Shown: positions 41,520 through 44,753 of the stretch, piece by piece
Layout: each line of letters begins with the position of its first letter
Numbering within the stretch: the stretch's first letter is position 1
Origin: JBELMB01 sp042088665
GTDB lineage: Bacteria; Pseudomonadota; Alphaproteobacteria; Rhodobacterales; Rhodobacteraceae
Assembly (NCBI GenBank): GCA_042088665.1
Contig: JBELMB010000024.1
Coordinates: forward strand, 1-44,753
DNA length: 44,753 nucleotides
Direction of reading: 5' to 3'
Translations under genes and position numbers: made by a program
The notes under the pieces: model-generated
What the model saw: only the letters and a program-made list of their open reading frames with translations
Databases searched by the model: none
What the model was told of the DNA's origin: nothing

Positions 41520-41987
41520 TCACTGGTATTGCGCCGAGGTGATGAACTCGCCAAAGGCTTCGCACCAGATGACCACGGTCGTGTAATCGGCCACGTTCAC
41601 GCCCTCGGGCACCGAGAGCAGCAGCCCGTCAAATGTCTTGACGTCACCGATGCGCAGGGCGGTGTCCTTGATCGGTTCGAACTCGTCTTCGTGCTCGACA
41701 AAACGCGTGGTGAGGTAAAGCTTGTAATCCGGTCCCGGTGCCAGCTTGCCCATGTGCACGATTTCCGTGTCCGACAGGCTTATGGTGCCTTCGCCCCAAT
41801 GCAAGAAGTCGCTGCCGCGCAGATCGCGGGTGAACTCTGCTGTAAAACTCGCGTCTTGTGCCTTTTGTTGCAGCATGGCGCTGTCGGGCGCCTTGGGCGC
41901 CGTGAGGATGGGCAGAAAGTAGACGCCAAGGGCAAACCCCACGGCGAGGGCCACCACATGGGTGGCGGCAAGAAGGATCAGGCGCAT
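41520..41987 (-). CDS. DM13-domain protein, membrane-anchored
   Basis: A 155-aa protein from the ATG at 41985–41987 (MRLILLAATHVVALAVGFALGVYFLPIL), whose first 28 residues form a membrane anchor or uncleaved signal. The rest is a DM13 domain: GSDFLHWGEGTISLSDTEIVHMG at the start and YTTVVIWCEAFGEFITSAQYQ at the C-terminus, where the conserved Cys is part of the proposed redox site. The domain is predicted to face the periplasm. DM13 has been suggested to take part in electron transfer or redox protein modification, without firm proof. It is upstream of the antiporter gene on the same strand and divergent from the ASCH gene. Confidence 0.85.
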   Translation of the reverse strand: MRLILLAATHVVALAVGFALGVYFLPILTAPKAPDSAMLQQKAQDASFTAEFTRDLRGSDFLHWGEGTISLSDTEIVHMGKLAPGPDYKLYLTTRFVEHEDEFEPIKDTALRIGDVKTFDGLLLSVPEGVNVADYTTVVIWCEAFGEFITSAQYQ

Positions 41988-42078
41988 GGTTGGCTCCGCT
42001 TGTGACGATGCGCAAAACATGCAGCGCCGCGTCGTGACGGTCCATAGCGAAAGGCGAAACTTGCGCTAGCTTTGCCGT

Positions 42079-42594
42079 ATGTGTGTTGTACCCACCCTTG
42101 CGCTTTCGGTGCGCCAGCCCTGGGCATGGGCGATCCTGCATGGTGGCAAAGTGATCGAAAACCGGTCGCTGGGCGCCATAAGGTCGGGTGGGATGCGGCC
42201 CGGGCGCATCGCGCTGCACGCCGCCAAGGGCATGAAAGAGGCCGAATACCGGTATAGCGCCTGGCGCTTGCAACGGCATGGCGTCCAGTGCCCGCCGCCC
42301 GCCGAACTGGTGCGGGGGGCGATCATCGGGACGGTCGAGGTGGTCGAGATCATCACGCAAAGCGACAGTGAATGGTTCGGCGGCGAGGCGGGGTTGGCTC
42401 TGGAGGATCCGCGGGCGGTTGATCCGATCCCGGCGTCCGGCGCGCTGGGCTATTTCGCCTGGGAGGCTGGCGGTGCGATCTCCGCACCGGTGCCGTGGAT
42501 GGCGCGCTATGGCTTGGCGTCGGGTGGTCTTTTCGACGATCTGCCGCTGGATTTTGCCACGGCGCCGGACAAGCCATGGCGCGGCAGGGGGTAG
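42079..42594 (+). CDS. ASCH-domain protein
   Basis: A 171-aa protein. The N-terminal ALSVRQPWAWAILHGGKVIENRS contains the QPWAxxIxxGxKxxENR pattern typical of ASCH domains, which are PUA-like folds thought to bind RNA or modified nucleosides. GAIIGTVEVVEII and a C-terminal GYFAWE strand complete the fold. Start is the ATG at 42079. No partner gene is obvious: it is divergent from the DM13 gene and convergent with an Imm11-like gene. A role in RNA or nucleoside handling is inferred from the fold only. Confidence 0.85.
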   Translation: MCVVPTLALSVRQPWAWAILHGGKVIENRSLGAIRSGGMRPGRIALHAAKGMKEAEYRYSAWRLQRHGVQCPPPAELVRGAIIGTVEVVEIITQSDSEWFGGEAGLALEDPRAVDPIPASGALGYFAWEAGGAISAPVPWMARYGLASGGLFDDLPLDFATAPDKPWRGRG

Positions 42595-42627
42595 CGCGCG
42601 GCTGCCTTTGGCGGCATGTCGGTGCGT

Positions 42628-43290
42628 CTATTCCACCACGCGGCAACGCAGCAGGTGCAGGCGCGTGTCCAGCCGCTGCCGCCGCAGCGCCTGCGCCAGC
42701 CGGTCAGACAGGAACAGGTCGACGTTCAATCCCCGCTCGATCCAGACATCCGGTCCCTTGAGACAGTCCAGACCGAGGGAGAGATCGTCAGGGGCCAAGG
42801 CGTCAAACTGCGGCGCCTGCCACAGGCCTGCGGCCCGCGTGATCCCGGTGGCCGGGCTCACCAGCGGTTTGACCTGTCGCGACAGGTCTGGTCGCAGCGT
42901 GGTCTTGACGTTGCCAAAGTGCCAGTAGTGCAGGTCAAAGCCAAGATCGCGGGTGCTGCGGTCGCGGTTGCGTTTGACAACGCGTGACCGGACCAGCCCG
43001 CCCGCGCCCAGATCGAACGCGGCCAGTGCCTCGGCCATCTCGTCAGAGACAAGCACGTTGCGGTTTTCGCAGATGATCACGGCCTTGCCGCTCTTGGGTG
43101 TGCCGCGGGTGGCGATGGTCTGTGTGGGATGGTCCTCGACGGGCACCGCCAGACCCAGCCAATTGTGCGAGGCGATCCGACCGGACCGCGCCAGCCGCTC
43201 TGCCTCTGGCAGGTCAGCGCCAAACCATGGCGCAAACCAGCCGAAGTTCGACGCCCTGCCCACATCACAGGCCCAGACATGCTGTTCCAT
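42628..43290 (-). CDS. Imm11-like (DUF1629-type) protein
   Basis: A 220-aa cytoplasmic protein from the ATG at 43288–43290 (MEQHVWACDVGRASNFGWFAPWFG), with GAGGAG upstream; the frame is open further but without support. The C-terminus (GPDVWIERGLNVDLFLSDRLAQALRRQ, then LHLLRCRVV) resembles the DxW…FxSdrLaxaL end of Imm11 family proteins, which are usually immunity proteins to polymorphic toxins. No toxin gene is nearby, so a solitary or repurposed role is likely. The family call is a recollection of pattern, not a search result. It converges on the ASCH gene. Confidence 0.75.
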   Translation of the reverse strand: MEQHVWACDVGRASNFGWFAPWFGADLPEAERLARSGRIASHNWLGLAVPVEDHPTQTIATRGTPKSGKAVIICENRNVLVSDEMAEALAAFDLGAGGLVRSRVVKRNRDRSTRDLGFDLHYWHFGNVKTTLRPDLSRQVKPLVSPATGITRAAGLWQAPQFDALAPDDLSLGLDCLKGPDVWIERGLNVDLFLSDRLAQALRRQRLDTRLHLLRCRVVE

Positions 43291-43470
43291 CGCTTGACTC
43301 CTCAACCGTGTTCGTCGGTGCAGCCAAAGGTTGAACATCCATACGGGGCGGGAGTTTGACAAAAACAGGACCATGCTGTTCGCGTCTTTCCACGCGCGGA
43401 AAAAACCTGTAAGGCGCTCACATCTGAGACGTGACGCAGTGACCCCGGCGCATGGCATGATAGAGGGGTC

Positions 43471-43527
43471 GGCGGCAATGGGGCCGCCATGCAAACGGAG
43501 GACCCGAGAGGGCTCGGGAGTGCCTCC
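43471..43527 (+). promoter_or_regulatory. Structured 5' leader of pnp
   Basis: Two hairpins precede pnp. The first is GGCGGC (43471–43476) with GCCGCC (43483–43488). The second has an inner stem CCCGAG/CTCGGG (43503–43508 with 43513–43518, loop AGGG) enclosed by GGAGG/CCTCC (43497–43501 with 43523–43527). It ends 15 bases before the pnp ATG. In E. coli a double-stranded pnp leader is cut by RNase III for autocontrol; a similar use here is inference. Confidence 0.65.
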
Positions 43528-43542
43528 AGCTAGGATGAATTG

Positions 43543-44753
43543 ATGTTCAAAGAAGTGAAAAAGTCACTCCAGTGGGGCGAAGAAACGCTGACACTGGAAA
43601 CAGGCAAAGTTGCGCGCCAAGCGGATGGGACCGTGATCGCCACGCTGGGCGAGACCTCTGTCATGGCAAACGTGACCTTTGCCAAGGCACCGCGCGAAGG
43701 TCAGGATTTCTTTCCCCTGACAGTGCACTATCAGGAAAAGTACTACGCGGCCGGCAAGATCCCCGGCGGCTTTTTCAAGCGCGAAGCGCGCCCGACTGAA
43801 AAAGAGACCCTGACCGCGCGTCTGATCGACCGTCCGATCCGCCCGCTGTTCGTATCGGGCTTCAAGCACGAAGTGCTGGTGATGTGCACCGTGCTGAGCC
43901 ACGACCTCGTCAATGATCCCGACATCGTGGCGATGATCGCGGCCTCCGCGGCGCTGACCATCTCGGGGGCGCCTTTCATGGGGCCGATCGCCGGTGCGCG
44001 CGTTGGTTTCGAGGATGGCGAATACGTCCTGAACCCGACCGTCGAGGACATGGACCAGCTGCGCAACAATCCCGATCAGCGTCTGGACCTCGTCGTTGCG
44101 GGCACCAAGGACGCCGTGATGATGGTGGAGTCCGAGGCCTATGAGCTGACCGAGGACGAGATGCTGGGCGCGGTGATGTTTGCCCACACCCAGATCCAGC
44201 CGGTGATCGACGCCATCATCGAGATGGCTGAAGAAGCGGCCAAGGAGCCGTTCGATTTCCAGCCGCCGGACTATTCCGAGTTGTTCGCCGTCGTGAAGGG
44301 CCTCGGCGAAGAGAAGATGAAAGCGGCTTACGCCATCTCCGACAAGCAGGAGCGTGTGGCAGCGGTCGCCGCGGTCAAGACCGCGGTCAAGGAAGGCCTG
44401 AGCGAAGAGCAACTCGCAGATGACAACCTCGGGTCGGCGCTGAAGAAGCTCGAAAGCCAGGTGCTGCGCTCTGACGTGGTGGTGAACAAGCGTCGCATCG
44501 ACGGCCGCGCACTGGACGAAGTGCGTGACATCGTTTGCGAAACCGGCATCCTGCCGCGCACGCATGGATCCGCGCTGTTCACGCGCGGCGAGACGCAGGG
44601 CCTCGTGGTGACGACGCTGGGCACCGGCGACGATGAGCAGATCATCGACGCGCTGCATGGCAACTTCCGTTCGAACTTCTTGCTGCACTACAACTTCCCG
44701 CCCTATTCGGTGGGCGAAGTGGGCCGTGTGAGTGGTCCGGGCCGTCGCGTACG
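43543..44753 (+). CDS. pnp: Polynucleotide phosphorylase, N-terminal part (cut by window end)
   Basis: The frame from the ATG at 43543 stays open to the window end, giving the first 403 residues of an expected 710. It encodes the first RNase PH-like domain (FKEVKKSLQWGEETLTLETGKVARQADGTV, PLTVHYQEKYYAAGKIPGGFFKREARPTEKETL, RLIDRPIRPLF). The helical linker follows, then the start of the second RNase PH domain (RRIDGRALDEVRDI, THGSALFTRGETQ). The enzyme degrades RNA phosphorolytically and is a degradosome partner. The second catalytic half, KH and S1 domains lie outside. It is preceded by a structured leader and has no visible partner upstream. Confidence 0.97.
   Translation, partial: MFKEVKKSLQWGEETLTLETGKVARQADGTVIATLGETSVMANVTFAKAPREGQDFFPLTVHYQEKYYAAGKIPGGFFKREARPTEKETLTARLIDRPIRPLFVSGFKHEVLVMCTVLSHDLVNDPDIVAMIAASAALTISGAPFMGPIAGARVGFEDGEYVLNPTVEDMDQLRNNPDQRLDLVVAGTKDAVMMVESEAYELTEDEMLGAVMFAHTQIQPVIDAIIEMAEEAAKEPFDFQPPDYSELFAVVKGLGEEKMKAAYAISDKQERVAAVAAVKTAVKEGLSEEQLADDNLGSALKKLESQVLRSDVVVNKRRIDGRALDEVRDIVCETGILPRTHGSALFTRGETQGLVVTTLGTGDDEQIIDALHGNFRSNFLLHYNFPPYSVGEVGRVSGPGRRV

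Overview
The window reads as chromosomal DNA of a marine alphaproteobacterium of the order Rhodobacterales (Roseobacter group). The grounds are high GC with strong third-position GC, the tightly overlapping ATGA/TGATG gene junctions, and several gene sets typical of that group: a long DmdC-type acyl-CoA dehydrogenase, the mcl2–NnrU–DUF1737–mch neighbourhood of the ethylmalonyl-CoA pathway, an LDH-like malate dehydrogenase beside sucCD, and a cluster of three peptide deformylase genes. The taxonomic call is inference from gene content; no 16S gene or search result is available.

Left part (1–12.2 kb): a GFA-family gene cut by the window edge, a His-rich periplasmic Spy/CpxP-like protein and gltB form one tight rightward unit. 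A tiny membrane protein and a Sua5-type threonylcarbamoyl-AMP synthase lie on the minus strand. A rightward run follows: DmdC-like acyl-CoA dehydrogenase, MBL-fold hydrolase, LysE exporter, DUF3429 membrane protein, SAM methyltransferase, and rnhA. From 12.2 to 16.6 kb come a MalY/PatB C-S lyase (minus), three translationally coupled deformylase paralogues (plus, the third lacking its catalytic residues), and a repeat-rich gap holding a wrecked IS110-type transposase.

Central part (16.6–29.5 kb): a long minus-strand block of central metabolism, transcribed mdh, sucC, a 91-aa membrane protein, sucD, sucA, sucB(odhB), a 116-aa protein, a glycosyltransferase, a 100-aa protein, a MAPEG protein and lpdA. 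Together these supply malate dehydrogenase, succinyl-CoA synthetase and all three subunits of 2-oxoglutarate dehydrogenase. A pair of TGTGATCACA palindromes 21 bp apart sits upstream of sucC. SucB carries two nearly identical lipoyl domains.

Right part (29.6–44.75 kb): TauE/SafE exporter and GNAT acetyltransferase; the mcl2–NnrU–DUF1737–mch unit for C2/acetyl-CoA assimilation; a PLP threonine/serine dehydratase; DUF1643 and DUF5665 proteins; an acidic RTX-repeat protein; a TetR gene broken by one in-frame TAA, divergent from a methyltransferase; rpsO with a clear terminator; a CPA1 Na+/H+ antiporter; a DM13-domain protein; an ASCH protein; an Imm11-like protein; and the 5' part of pnp behind a structured leader.

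The least explained signals are the deformylase-like pseudoenzyme, a dispersed intergenic repeat with core GAGTATTT…GAAACA(A/G)AGAA in at least six copies (four of them in two inverted pairs), the twin palindromic operator before sucC, a 19-bp inverted repeat in the sucD–sucA gap, and the single-nonsense TetR gene. I found no CRISPR array, phage, rRNA or convincing tRNA, and no clear new defence or biosynthetic system.
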